64,000 bases of DNA from Buttiauxella sp049686335. Lineage in GTDB: Bacteria; Pseudomonadota; Gammaproteobacteria; Enterobacterales; Enterobacteriaceae. The stretch lies in the NCBI RefSeq assembly GCF_049686335.1, contig NZ_JBAVHX010000035.1, positions 62,001-126,000 on the forward strand. Direction: 5' to 3'. Shown in pieces: positions 27,938 to 36,291 of this stretch; within the stretch, counting starts at the first letter, position 1, and every line of letters starts with the position of its first letter. The notes beneath the pieces are model-generated. The model saw only the letters and a list, made by a program, of their open reading frames with translations. It was not told the origin of the DNA and made no database searches. A program made the translations under genes and the position numbers.

Positions 27938-28711
27938 ATGAACTCCTTTGAAAGACGCAACAAAATAGTCGACATAGTCAATTCGCAAGGCAGTGCGCTG
28001 GTGCTCGATCTTTCGAATTCTTTTGGGATCTCGGAAGTTACGATCCGCGCTGATCTGCGCATGCTGGAAGAAAAAGGGTTAGTCACTCGATTCCATGGCG
28101 GAGCTGCCCGCCCGGGTAGTTATCTGATGGATGCTGAAAACCAGGAAGTTGTTCTGGAAGACCGCTACCACCTCGCTAAAGATCCCAAAAAGCGCATTGC
28201 AGATGCCGCCGTTAACATGGTTGATGACGGGATGACGGTCATACTCGACAGCGGCAGCACCACGCTGCTTATTGCCGAAGCTCTACTAAAAAAATCCAAT
28301 ATCACCGTTATCACCAACAGTCTTCCAGCTGCGTTTGCACTTTCGGAAAATCAAGATATTACCCTGGTCGTATGCGGCGGCACTGTACGCCATAAAACGC
28401 ACTCCATGCATGGAACACTTGCAGAGCATTCGTTGCAAGGTATCAGTGCCGACGTAATGTTCGTGGGTGCGGACGGTATGGATATGACTAACGGCATCAC
28501 AACATTTAATGAAGGCTATTCCATCAGCGCCGTCATGGCTGCAGCGGCTCATCGAGTGGTCGCCGTACTGGATGCGACCAAATTCAATCGTCGCGGATTT
28601 AACCAGGTGCTGCCGCTTGAGCAGATCAACTGTGTGATTACCGATGAAAGTATTCGCGTAGAAGACAAAATAGCGCTGGAGAAAAGCCAGGTTGAAGTAG
28701 TGATTGTTTAG
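27938..28711 (+). CDS. gatR: Galactitol operon repressor GatR (DeoR family)
   Basis: A 257-residue DeoR-family repressor. The helix-turn-helix is at about 5-57 (MNSFERRNKIVDIVNSQGSA, then SEVTIRADLRMLEEKG), and the sensor domain includes VILDSGSTTLLIAEAL and VVCGGTVRHKTHSMHG. It matches the GatR N-terminus; in E. coli K-12 this gene is interrupted by an insertion sequence, whereas here it is intact. ATG 27938 fits the family start; the frame is open to 27911. It is probably a repressor of the gat genes responding to a pathway phosphate ester. Confidence 0.9.
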   Translation: MNSFERRNKIVDIVNSQGSALVLDLSNSFGISEVTIRADLRMLEEKGLVTRFHGGAARPGSYLMDAENQEVVLEDRYHLAKDPKKRIADAAVNMVDDGMTVILDSGSTTLLIAEALLKKSNITVITNSLPAAFALSENQDITLVVCGGTVRHKTHSMHGTLAEHSLQGISADVMFVGADGMDMTNGITTFNEGYSISAVMAAAAHRVVAVLDATKFNRRGFNQVLPLEQINCVITDESIRVEDKIALEKSQVEVVIV

Positions 28712-28730
28712 CTTTTATTCGATGATAACA

Positions 28731-28871
28731 AACCCGCGAGTGCGTAACGCCGTTAGTTTAAGAACGAGATTTCCGGGGCGACCACCGGGTTTGGCGTCCC
28801 TCCGGGAACCAAATCCCGGCATTTCCCCTAATTCATTGGCTTAAGTGAACGGTGTTACGCGAATGCGGGTT
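28731..28871. repeat. 141-bp palindromic element between gatR and GNAT gene
   Basis: The ends AACCCGC and GCGGGTT bound imperfect 32-nt arms, in which 25 of 32 positions pair by hand alignment. The arms share blocks GCGTAAC, CCGTT and TTAAG with their complement. The interior contains two smaller GC hairpins (CCGGGGCGACCACCGG and CCGGGAACCAAATCCCGG). A T-run follows the right arm. It lies between the convergent gatR and the GNAT-like gene. It could be a bidirectional terminator, a structured RNA or a MITE-like element. Confidence 0.65.
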
Positions 28872-28872
28872 T

Positions 28873-29520
28873 TTAATTTGCAGAGATTAGCGTCTCGATT
28901 TTTCGCTTATCTTCGGCGATAAGTACAACACCGACGCGGTCGTGATCCGGGTGGACACTCCAGATCTTCTCTTCTGGAATGCTAATACCGTCGTAAATAG
29001 CTTTCGTCCCGTCGTAAGGGAAAAATTTACCCGCATCCGTGTCGAGAATAAAGACAGACAACGCTTTCGAGCTCCTGGCAACCTTCTGCCACAAAGCTTT
29101 CCCGCCTTCATACTGCGTGTTATCACTGATTAAAACGACACCGCATTTGAGAACCAAAGTTTCATATAATTGCGTAGCGAAACCCAGTTCCTGATAACGC
29201 TTGTCAACACAAACATCTTCCACCTGAAGAACGCTTGCGTCTTCCCAAAACCGTTCTACTGAAACAACATTATCGCCAATATCTTTTTGGTTATTCAGTT
29301 CCAACATCGCAACGGCAACATGACGAGGCTCACCACCCACATCTTCTAATTCAGCTTTCACAATAGAAGCGCGAGGTGTTTTTTTATCAAAGATAATAAG
29401 GAAACGCTTTTCAGCAATCGTGATTTCTTCAATAACTTCAAACGAACGTGCAATCGCTGAGGCGCTATAAGAAAGAGGCATCACTATCATATTTGAATCC
29501 CCACGAATCAACACCGCCAT
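28873..29520 (-). CDS. GNAT-like acetyltransferase, phage-type accessory gene
   Basis: A 215-residue protein with a GNAT-like core: VEDVCVDKRYQELGFATQLY (about 99-118) resembles beta-4/alpha-3 with a weak acetyl-CoA loop. The C-terminal half (DNTQYEGGKALWQKVARSS, PYDGTKAIYDG) has the look of phage-encoded acetyltransferase-like proteins. The start at 29520 is supported by AGGATGAG upstream. It is lower in GC than its neighbours and stands alone between gatR and rsmI, which suggests horizontal acquisition. Substrate unknown; the GNAT call is from residue pattern only. Confidence 0.55.
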   Translation of the reverse strand: MAVLIRGDSNMIVMPLSYSASAIARSFEVIEEITIAEKRFLIIFDKKTPRASIVKAELEDVGGEPRHVAVAMLELNNQKDIGDNVVSVERFWEDASVLQVEDVCVDKRYQELGFATQLYETLVLKCGVVLISDNTQYEGGKALWQKVARSSKALSVFILDTDAGKFFPYDGTKAIYDGISIPEEKIWSVHPDHDRVGVVLIAEDKRKIETLISAN

Positions 29521-29632
29521 AATTTGCTCATCCTGAACCGCCTAAAGTATGAGCAAATTACCATCGCTTATTTAAACCGTACTAACAATAGTGATACCTG
29601 TAATGAAAGCGTGCGAAGCAGCTCGAGAAACG

Positions 29633-30499
29633 CTATTTCTCACTGTTTTCTAAAGCATATTTGTACAGTGCATTTTTCTTCACACCGTGGATTTCAGCGG
29701 CCAGTGCAGCCGCTTTCTTCAGTGGCAGTTCGGTTTGCAGCAGTGCCAGTGTACGCAAGGCATCAGCGGGTAAAGCGTCATCTGCAGGCGCTTTAAAACC
29801 TTCTACAATCAATACCATCTCGCCTTTACGGCGGTTTTCATCTTCTTTCACCCAGGCCACCAGCTCACCAATCGGTGCACCGTGGATAGACTCCCAGGTC
29901 TTAGTGAGTTCGCGCGCCAGCACCACATAGCGTGATTCACCGAGCACGGCACAGATATCGTCTAAACTATCGAGCAGGCGATGCGTTGATTCGTAGAAGA
30001 TGAGCGTGCGGGGTTCTTGCTCAATGGCTTTTAGCGCATCGCGACGACCTTTAGATTTCGCCGGGAGAAAACCTTCGTAGCAGAAGCGATCTGAAGGTAA
30101 ACCTGCCGCGCTTAAGGCAGCAATGGCGGCACAAGGCCCCGGCAATGGCACGACGCGAATACCCGCTTCGCGGCAGGTGCGTACCAGGTGGTAGCCAGGA
30201 TCGTTAATTAATGGCGTTCCTGCATCAGAAACTAACGCGATGCTTTGCCCTTCTTTCAGCTTTGCCAGCAGGGTTTCTGATTTTTGTTGCTCATTATGAT
30301 CGTGCAATGCGAACAATCGCGCATTAATGGCGAAATGTTGAAGCAGTAAACCAGTATGGCGAGTATCTTCAGCGGCAATCAGGTCAACGCTTTGCAACAC
30401 GGTTAATGCCCGCTGTGTGATATCGCCGAGGTTACCGATGGGTGTCGGAACGATGTAGAGCGTGCTGGCAGAAATAGCCGCCGATTCGAGTTGTTTCAT
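29633..30499 (-). CDS. rsmI: 16S rRNA (cytidine1402-2'-O)-methyltransferase RsmI
   Basis: A 288-residue SAM-dependent tetrapyrrole-methylase-fold enzyme, about the size of E. coli RsmI (286). It contains TLYIVPTPIGNLGDITQRAL, AAEDTRHTGLLL, LVSDAGTPLINDPGYHLVR and the PLPGPCAAIAALSAAGLP loop. It methylates the ribose of C1402 in the decoding centre with RsmH. It is divergent from lpoA with 62 bp between them, as in E. coli (yraL-yraM). Confidence 0.95.
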   Translation of the reverse strand: MKQLESAAISASTLYIVPTPIGNLGDITQRALTVLQSVDLIAAEDTRHTGLLLQHFAINARLFALHDHNEQQKSETLLAKLKEGQSIALVSDAGTPLINDPGYHLVRTCREAGIRVVPLPGPCAAIAALSAAGLPSDRFCYEGFLPAKSKGRRDALKAIEQEPRTLIFYESTHRLLDSLDDICAVLGESRYVVLARELTKTWESIHGAPIGELVAWVKEDENRRKGEMVLIVEGFKAPADDALPADALRTLALLQTELPLKKAAALAAEIHGVKKNALYKYALENSEK

Positions 30500-30561
30500 T
30501 GTTTCATCCGTATTGCCGATTTAATATTGAACACTGAGATAAAAATTACACTGGATACAGA

Positions 30562-32643
30562 ATGGTACCGTTTAAATTGATTCGTTCTAAAGCCGGGCGC
30601 TGTCTGCCTGTTGTGCTGGCCGCGCTGTTTTTTGCCGGCTGTGCCACTAAAGCACCAGACCAGTCGAGTGCGCATATGCAGGGCGAAGCCACTGCCGATT
30701 CAGCGTATTACCTGCAACAAATGCAGCAGAGCGCTGATGATAGCAAGACCACCTGGCAATTACTCGCCATTCATGCGTTGGTAAAAGAAGGCAAAACTCA
30801 GCAGGCCGTTGATCTCTACAATCAGCTGCCAAAAGAGATGAACGATGAGCAGCGCCGCGAACAAGCGCTGCTGGTGCCTGAAATTAAAATTGCGCAGAAA
30901 GACTACGCCGCAGCGAACAGTGCGCTTGCGAAGATCAATCCTGCCGATCTCAACAAAAACCAGCATGCACGCTATTACCAGGCCGTTATTGACGCCAGCC
31001 AGAACCGTCCGTCGATTGAAGTGTTGCGTGCCTATATCGCACAAGAGCCAATACTGACCGGCCCTGCGCATCAGAAGAATATTGATGGTACCTGGCAGGC
31101 TTTAACGCTGATGACAGCCCAACAGATGAACTCTCTGGTTATCAATGCCGATGAGAACACGCTGCAAGGCTGGCTGGATCTGCAACGCGTCTGGAACGAT
31201 AACCGTAACGATCCGGAAATGCTTAAAGCCGGTATTAAAGACTGGCAAACGCGCTATCCACAGAATCCGGGTGCGAAAACACTGCCGACTCAGTTAAGCA
31301 ATATGGAGAATTACAAACCCGCTTCGACTGACAAAATTGCCCTTCTGCTGCCATTAAGTGGCCAGGCGGCGGTTTTTGGTCGCACCATTCAGCAAGGTTT
31401 TGAAGCGGCGAAAAACATGGGCTCGGCTCCGGTGGCGCAATCTACCGCTCCGGTGCAAACCACAGATACCGGCGCTCAACCTGTCGATACTACCCAGGCT
31501 GCCCTGCCGCAGCCAACCGACCCTAATATGGTGGCAAGCCCGTCAGCGGCGTCGGTGGATGATTTAACCCAACAGCCTGTGGATGCTTCTACTCAGCCAA
31601 CGCCAGCGCCGCAAGCTGCACCACAAGTTCAGGCAGCAGCGGCAGCCGCTGCTCCAGCGAAGCCTTCTGCTGAAATCAAAGTTTACGACACCACCGCGCA
31701 ACCTCTGGCTCAGTTACTGGCTCAGGCCCAGCAAGATGGCGCGACGATAGTGGTTGGCCCGCTGCTTAAAAACAATGTTGATCAGCTGGCGACCACCACG
31801 TCTCCCCTGAATATCCTGGCGTTAAACCAGCCGGAAAACGTGCAAAACCGTGCCAATATCTGTTACTTCGCTCTGTCGCCAGAAGATGAAGCCCGTGATG
31901 CGGCTGACCATATCTGGCAACAAGGCCACCGCGCACCGCTGTTACTGGTACCGCGCACAACACTTGGCGATCGCGTGACGAAAGCCTTTGCCGATGAATG
32001 GCTGAAGCTGGGCGGTAGCACCGTGCTGCAACAGAAATTTGGCTCCGTTGCCGAACTCAAACAAGGGATTAACAGCGGTTCAGGAATCGCGTTAAGCGGG
32101 ACGCCGGTCACGCCTGCATCCGCTCAACCCGAAGGTGTGACCATCGGCGGGCTGACTATTCCACCACCACCGACTGATGCGCAAATTACCGCTGGCACAT
32201 CCGGCGGCGTCGATGCGGCTTATATTGTGGCGACACCAGATGAAGTCGCACTCATCAAACCGATGATTGCCATGCGTACCGGCAGCCGTAGCCCTGCGCA
32301 ACTGTATGCCAGCTCGCGCAGTTCTCAAGGCGTGAACGGCCCGGATTTCCGTCTGGAAATGGATGGTTTGCAGTTCAGTGAAATCCCGATGCTTGCCGGT
32401 AACAACCCATCCTTGATGCAACAAGCGTTGGGTAGTGTGCATAACGACTACTCGCTGGCGCGTCTGTATGCGATGGGTGTCGATGCATGGTCACTGGCAA
32501 ATAACTTCTCTCAAATCCGCCAGGTTCCTGGTTATCAGGTGAATGGCAACACCGGTACGCTATCTGCGAATCCAGATTGCGTCATTAACAGGAAGTTAAA
32601 TTGGCTGCAATTCAGTCAGGGTCAAATCGTTCCAGCCTCCTGA
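30562..32643 (+). CDS. lpoA: Outer-membrane lipoprotein activator of PBP1A, LpoA
   Basis: A 693-residue lipoprotein. The signal peptide ends in the lipobox FAGC with Cys27 as lipidated residue. A TPR-like helical N-terminal domain (about 35-250) is followed by a low-complexity Gln/Pro/Ala linker (about 285-375) and a periplasmic-binding-protein-like C-terminal domain (about 375-690). It stimulates the peptidoglycan synthase PBP1A from the outer membrane. It is slightly longer than E. coli LpoA (678), the difference lying in the linker. Its end overlaps yraN by 43 nt. Confidence 0.95.
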   Translation: MVPFKLIRSKAGRCLPVVLAALFFAGCATKAPDQSSAHMQGEATADSAYYLQQMQQSADDSKTTWQLLAIHALVKEGKTQQAVDLYNQLPKEMNDEQRREQALLVPEIKIAQKDYAAANSALAKINPADLNKNQHARYYQAVIDASQNRPSIEVLRAYIAQEPILTGPAHQKNIDGTWQALTLMTAQQMNSLVINADENTLQGWLDLQRVWNDNRNDPEMLKAGIKDWQTRYPQNPGAKTLPTQLSNMENYKPASTDKIALLLPLSGQAAVFGRTIQQGFEAAKNMGSAPVAQSTAPVQTTDTGAQPVDTTQAALPQPTDPNMVASPSAASVDDLTQQPVDASTQPTPAPQAAPQVQAAAAAAAPAKPSAEIKVYDTTAQPLAQLLAQAQQDGATIVVGPLLKNNVDQLATTTSPLNILALNQPENVQNRANICYFALSPEDEARDAADHIWQQGHRAPLLLVPRTTLGDRVTKAFADEWLKLGGSTVLQQKFGSVAELKQGINSGSGIALSGTPVTPASAQPEGVTIGGLTIPPPPTDAQITAGTSGGVDAAYIVATPDEVALIKPMIAMRTGSRSPAQLYASSRSSQGVNGPDFRLEMDGLQFSEIPMLAGNNPSLMQQALGSVHNDYSLARLYAMGVDAWSLANNFSQIRQVPGYQVNGNTGTLSANPDCVINRKLNWLQFSQGQIVPAS

Positions 32644-32996
32644 CCCGTCAACAAGCAGGCGCGCACTACGAGTCAGAAGCGCGCCGCTTTCTTGAACGCA
32701 AAGGACTGCGCTTTATTGCTGCCAATGTTCATTCGCGCGGTGGCGAAATCGACCTCATCATGCGACACGGCGCCGTTATCGTGTTTATAGAAGTACGATA
32801 CCGCCGCTCTGATCTCTTTGGTGGTGCCGCTGCCAGCGTCACGCGCCGCAAGCAACAAAAATTATTACATGCCGCTCGCTATTGGTTAGCCCGCACATCC
32901 GGAAGTTTTGATACTGTGGATTGCCGTTTCGATGTGTTAGCCTTCACCGGCAATGAAATAGAGTGGTTAACCAACGCGTTCACCGCAGATGTTTAA
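32601..32996 (+). CDS. yraN: UPF0102 nuclease-fold protein YraN
   Basis: A 131-residue UPF0102 protein, the same length as E. coli YraN. It carries the restriction-endonuclease-like core GGEIDLIMRHGAVIVFIEVRYR (about 48-69; Asp and Glu-x-Arg motif) and FDTVDCRFDVLAF near the C-terminus. The chosen start is a TTG at 32601 inside the lpoA end, preceded by AGGAAG at 32590-32595, and the overlap is typical of this locus. Biochemical role unknown. Confidence 0.88.
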   Translation: MAAIQSGSNRSSLLTRQQAGAHYESEARRFLERKGLRFIAANVHSRGGEIDLIMRHGAVIVFIEVRYRRSDLFGGAAASVTRRKQQKLLHAARYWLARTSGSFDTVDCRFDVLAFTGNEIEWLTNAFTADV

Positions 32997-33015
32997 AGTA
33001 ACCAGGTAAATAAAC

Positions 33016-33606
33016 GTGCTCGAAAGAATCAAAGTCTGCTTCACGGAAAGTATTCAAACCCAGATTGCCGCAGCTGAAGCTCTGCCAGATGCTATCTCCC
33101 GTGCAGCAATGACACTGGTTCAGTCACTGCTCAATGGCAATAAAATTCTGTGCTGTGGCAACGGCACCTCTGCGGCGAATGCCCAGCATTTTGCCGCCAG
33201 CATGATCAACCGCTTTGAAACTGAACGCCCGAGTTTACCTGCCATTGCACTTAATGCCGATAATGTGGTCTTAACCGCTATCGCAAACGATCGTTTACAC
33301 GAAGAAGTGTATGCTAAACAAGTACGTGCGCTCGGTCATACCGGTGATGTTTTGCTCGCGATTTCGACCCGCGGCAACAGTCGTGATATTGTCAAAGCGG
33401 TAGAAGCTGCCGTGACACGTGACATGACTATTGTGGCATTGACTGGCTATGACGGCGGGGAATTGGCCGGCTTATTAGGGCCGCAGGATGTTGAAATCCG
33501 CATCCCTTCTCACCGCAGCGCACGCATTCAGGAAATGCATATGCTGACGGTAAACTGCTTATGCGATCTGATTGATAATACGTTATTCCCTCACCAGGAC
33601 GATTAA
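33016..33606 (+). CDS. diaA: DnaA initiator-associating protein DiaA
   Basis: A 196-residue SIS-domain protein related to phosphoheptose isomerase, colinear with E. coli DiaA. Conserved stretches are CCGNGTSAANAQHFAASMIN, LLAISTRGNSRDIV and RIQEMHMLTVNCLCDLID. It binds DnaA as a tetramer and promotes ordered assembly at oriC. It starts with GTG at 33016, 19 nt after yraN, and is followed by dolP after 9 nt. Confidence 0.95.
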   Translation: MLERIKVCFTESIQTQIAAAEALPDAISRAAMTLVQSLLNGNKILCCGNGTSAANAQHFAASMINRFETERPSLPAIALNADNVVLTAIANDRLHEEVYAKQVRALGHTGDVLLAISTRGNSRDIVKAVEAAVTRDMTIVALTGYDGGELAGLLGPQDVEIRIPSHRSARIQEMHMLTVNCLCDLIDNTLFPHQDD

Positions 33607-33615
33607 GGAGTACAG

Positions 33616-34191
33616 ATGAAGGCATTAAAGCCACTTGCAGTCCTTATTACTGCGGTACTGCTACAAGGTTGTGTTGCTGCCGCAGTAGTGGGTACCGCGG
33701 CTGTCGCCACGAAAACTGCGACAGATCCACGCTCAGTCGGTACTCAGGTTGACGACGGTACACTGGAATTGCGCGTAAATAGCGCATTGTCTAAAGACGA
33801 ACAGATTAAGAAAGACGCACGTATCAACGTCACGGCTTATCAAGGAAAAGTACTGCTGGTAGGCCAGGCGCCAAATCCTGAACTCGCTTCACGAGCCAAA
33901 CAAATTGCCCTGGGCGTTGATGGCACCACTGAGGTGTACAACGAAATCCGTAATATGGCACCGATTGGCTTAGGAACGGCTTCGTCAGATACGTGGATAA
34001 CCACCAAAGTGCGTTCGCAATTGCTGGCAAGCGACCAGGTGAAATCAACCAGCGTGAAAGTTACGACCGAGAATAGCGAAGTCTTCTTACTGGGTCTGGT
34101 AACAGAACGTGAAGCTAAAGCTGCGGCAGATATTGCCAGCCGGGTCAGTGGCGTAAAACATGTGACCACGGCGTTTACGACGCTCAAGTAA
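33616..34191 (+). CDS. dolP: Outer-membrane lipoprotein DolP (YraP), two BON domains
   Basis: A 191-residue lipoprotein. The signal peptide ends LLQGC with Cys19 lipidated. Two BON domains follow at about 47-112 and 125-190, each with the VKVTTENSEVFLLGLV type of strand-turn-strand pattern. DolP supports outer-membrane integrity and BAM function. AAGGAG precedes the ATG. In E. coli the next genes are yraQ/yraR; here the strand turns over at a hairpin repeat into an unrelated catabolic cluster. Confidence 0.95.
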   Translation: MKALKPLAVLITAVLLQGCVAAAVVGTAAVATKTATDPRSVGTQVDDGTLELRVNSALSKDEQIKKDARINVTAYQGKVLLVGQAPNPELASRAKQIALGVDGTTEVYNEIRNMAPIGLGTASSDTWITTKVRSQLLASDQVKSTSVKVTTENSEVFLLGLVTEREAKAAADIASRVSGVKHVTTAFTTLK

Positions 34192-34197
34192 TTTCTG

Positions 34198-34329
34198 CCC
34201 TCACCCTAACCCTCTCCCTCAGGAGAGGGAATCTATCTCCTTCTCCTGAGGGAGAGGGAATTTCTCTTCTTCTCCTGAGGGAGAGGGAATTTATCTCCTT
34301 CTCCCTCAGGGAGAAGGCCGGGATGAGGG
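34198..34329. repeat. Composite GC-rich hairpin repeat, copy 3 (dolP/regulator)
   Basis: The left arm is CCCTCACCCTAACCCTCTCC and the right arm is GGAGAAGGCCGGGATGAGGG. The interior repeats a TCTCCTGAGGGAGAGGGAAT unit with the local spacer CTATCTCCTT or TTCTCTTCTT. It sits between convergent genes. Confidence 0.85.
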
Positions 34330-34340
34330 TTGTTTCCCCC

Positions 34341-36251
34341 TTAAAACCGGCTTAAACAGTCCATCGCCACCGCTTTAAACTCGTCAAAATCCTTGCTGTC
34401 TCGCAGCCTCGGCATTGCTCGTTCGCGCAGGAAAGTGACAAATAAATCGTATATCGCCATCGCCTCTTCATACTCGCTTTTGCTGATAGCCAACAAGAAG
34501 ATGACATGCGCCGTATCATCACCCCAACTCATCCCCTGCGGCGCAAGCACGGTATAAACCACGGTTTTATTCGCCATCAAACCCAATGAGTGCGGCAGCG
34601 CAATGCCTTCGCCCAGCACGGTACTGACAATCGCCTCACGCTCGACGACTGACGGATAAAAATCCTCACCAACCACCCCTTCTTGCTCAAGCTGCTGGCA
34701 TAGCGTGCTGAACAATTCCTGCTGCGTCATTGGCTCCTCGATGACACGGAAATGGCTGGCATCAAAGAATTTTTCCAGCATATAAGGGCGAGTTCTGTCC
34801 ACCAGCACCAGCTTGCCTAACTGTTCAAGTTGATACTCGGTCGGGAACGGCGCAACCACCACGGCAGGCTTCGCTTTATCTGTCACTCTGGCGGTGGAGA
34901 TAACAAAATCTTCATCAACACTTTCAAGCTCTTCGTAGTCACGCAGCGAAATAATACGCCGCACCTCTATCTGCGGATATTTACGCAGCAACATCGCCTG
35001 AATCATGCGCACCGTGGAATTACCGGTATCGCAAACCAGCAGCACACGCGGGTTACGCTGATAACCAATGTTGTAGTGGCGCTCAAGGCCGACACCAATA
35101 TGCAGCACCAGGAAACCAATTTCGTTTTCGCTGATAACAAAAGGCGTGTATTTACCCCAGCTCGACACCGCCGCCAGCGTCATGTCATAGGCCATCGGAT
35201 AGTGCTGTTTGATATTGCCCAGTAGCGGATTGGGGATGTTTATCTGATAACGCACGCGGGTGATCATGGTTTTGATATGCGTAAGCAAATCAGCATGCAA
35301 CTGCTTATCTGTCAGCAGGTTGTAGTTATAGTTGTTGTTGATGAAACTCAGAATGTAGTTCACCAGCACTTCGTCATCGTCGGCGCTAATAGCACTCGGT
35401 GCCACTTCTTGCACCTGGCGTGAGGCGATATGCACTTGCAGCCACTGTTCTTCTGCTTCCGAAAGCGGTTTTCCAGCGAGCCTCTGCAACAGCGCGGTGA
35501 TTTGCCGCGCGGCTTCACGCACTGCTTCGTCGACATTGTCGGCGCTAAAATCTGGCAGCGGGTAGCCTTCACTGATACGCCGCACCGCGACCGCGCAATA
35601 CAAGCGAATAAACTGTTCCCCTTCATCAGTCAGGCGGAGACGGCAGCGAGTGAAACAGTTGTGCAATTCAGCCGACAGTTGCTCCGGCACGCCAGCGTTA
35701 AGCGCTTCTTCGGTCAGCAGTGGATTATCACTGTCTTCTTGCGTCAGCTGCCAGAGCAGTTCGGTCAGGCAAGCGCGCACCGACATTTCACTACCAAACA
35801 GCTTCATGCCGTGGCGCGGACGCGTTTCAATAGTCAGGTTGTAGCGAGCGAGCCACTCGCGAACTTCGGCCATATCACTTTGCAAAGTTGCACGGCTCAC
35901 AAACCACTCTTCGGCCAGGTCTTCGAGTTTTAGAGAGAATGCAGAAGTCAGAAAACGCACCACCAGATAATGCACCCGCTCCGGCGAGTTACGTGGAATG
36001 CGCAACTGGCGCGAAGGCTGCTGCTGAAGCGCCTGGTAGAGCGCCATATCGGTAATATTGAGTTGGTAACCTGCGCCGCGATTGAGAACAAATTGCGCGC
36101 CATGCCCGGCCATTAAAGCATTTAAGGCAGTAATATCCGTGCGCACCGTGCGCGTAGAAACTGTTAAACGCCGCGCCAGTTCATCCTGGGGCAGCGTCTC
36201 GTTTTGTAGCATCTCAAACAACTGAGCCAGACGTTGATTAGGGAATCTCAC
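34341..36251 (-). CDS. PRD/EIIB/EIIA transcriptional regulator (BglG/MtlR type) of the DUF4310 cluster
   Basis: A 636-residue multidomain regulator. It has a DeoR-like HTH at about 5-60, an Mga-like HTH at about 85-170, PRD1 at about 185-290 with His274, PRD2 at about 295-400 with His325 and His384, a galactitol-type EIIB domain at about 400-490 with Cys407 in LLVCDTGNS, and a fructose/mannitol-type EIIA domain at about 500-636 with His554 in GIALPH. Such proteins switch activity by PTS phosphorylation of these residues. It is the last gene on the minus strand of the cluster, downstream of the lactonase gene. Its target is presumably the promoter near 43200. Confidence 0.85.
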   Translation of the reverse strand: MRFPNQRLAQLFEMLQNETLPQDELARRLTVSTRTVRTDITALNALMAGHGAQFVLNRGAGYQLNITDMALYQALQQQPSRQLRIPRNSPERVHYLVVRFLTSAFSLKLEDLAEEWFVSRATLQSDMAEVREWLARYNLTIETRPRHGMKLFGSEMSVRACLTELLWQLTQEDSDNPLLTEEALNAGVPEQLSAELHNCFTRCRLRLTDEGEQFIRLYCAVAVRRISEGYPLPDFSADNVDEAVREAARQITALLQRLAGKPLSEAEEQWLQVHIASRQVQEVAPSAISADDDEVLVNYILSFINNNYNYNLLTDKQLHADLLTHIKTMITRVRYQINIPNPLLGNIKQHYPMAYDMTLAAVSSWGKYTPFVISENEIGFLVLHIGVGLERHYNIGYQRNPRVLLVCDTGNSTVRMIQAMLLRKYPQIEVRRIISLRDYEELESVDEDFVISTARVTDKAKPAVVVAPFPTEYQLEQLGKLVLVDRTRPYMLEKFFDASHFRVIEEPMTQQELFSTLCQQLEQEGVVGEDFYPSVVEREAIVSTVLGEGIALPHSLGLMANKTVVYTVLAPQGMSWGDDTAHVIFLLAISKSEYEEAMAIYDLFVTFLRERAMPRLRDSKDFDEFKAVAMDCLSRF

Positions 36252-36291
36252 TGCCGTTTCCTTTGGTTAATCGGGCGGCCCGTTACAGCCA

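Noticed and set aside
31358..31567. Arg-rich 69-codon frame within lpoA
   Set aside because: An alternative frame of the Gln/Ala/Pro linker of lpoA, without a start signal.
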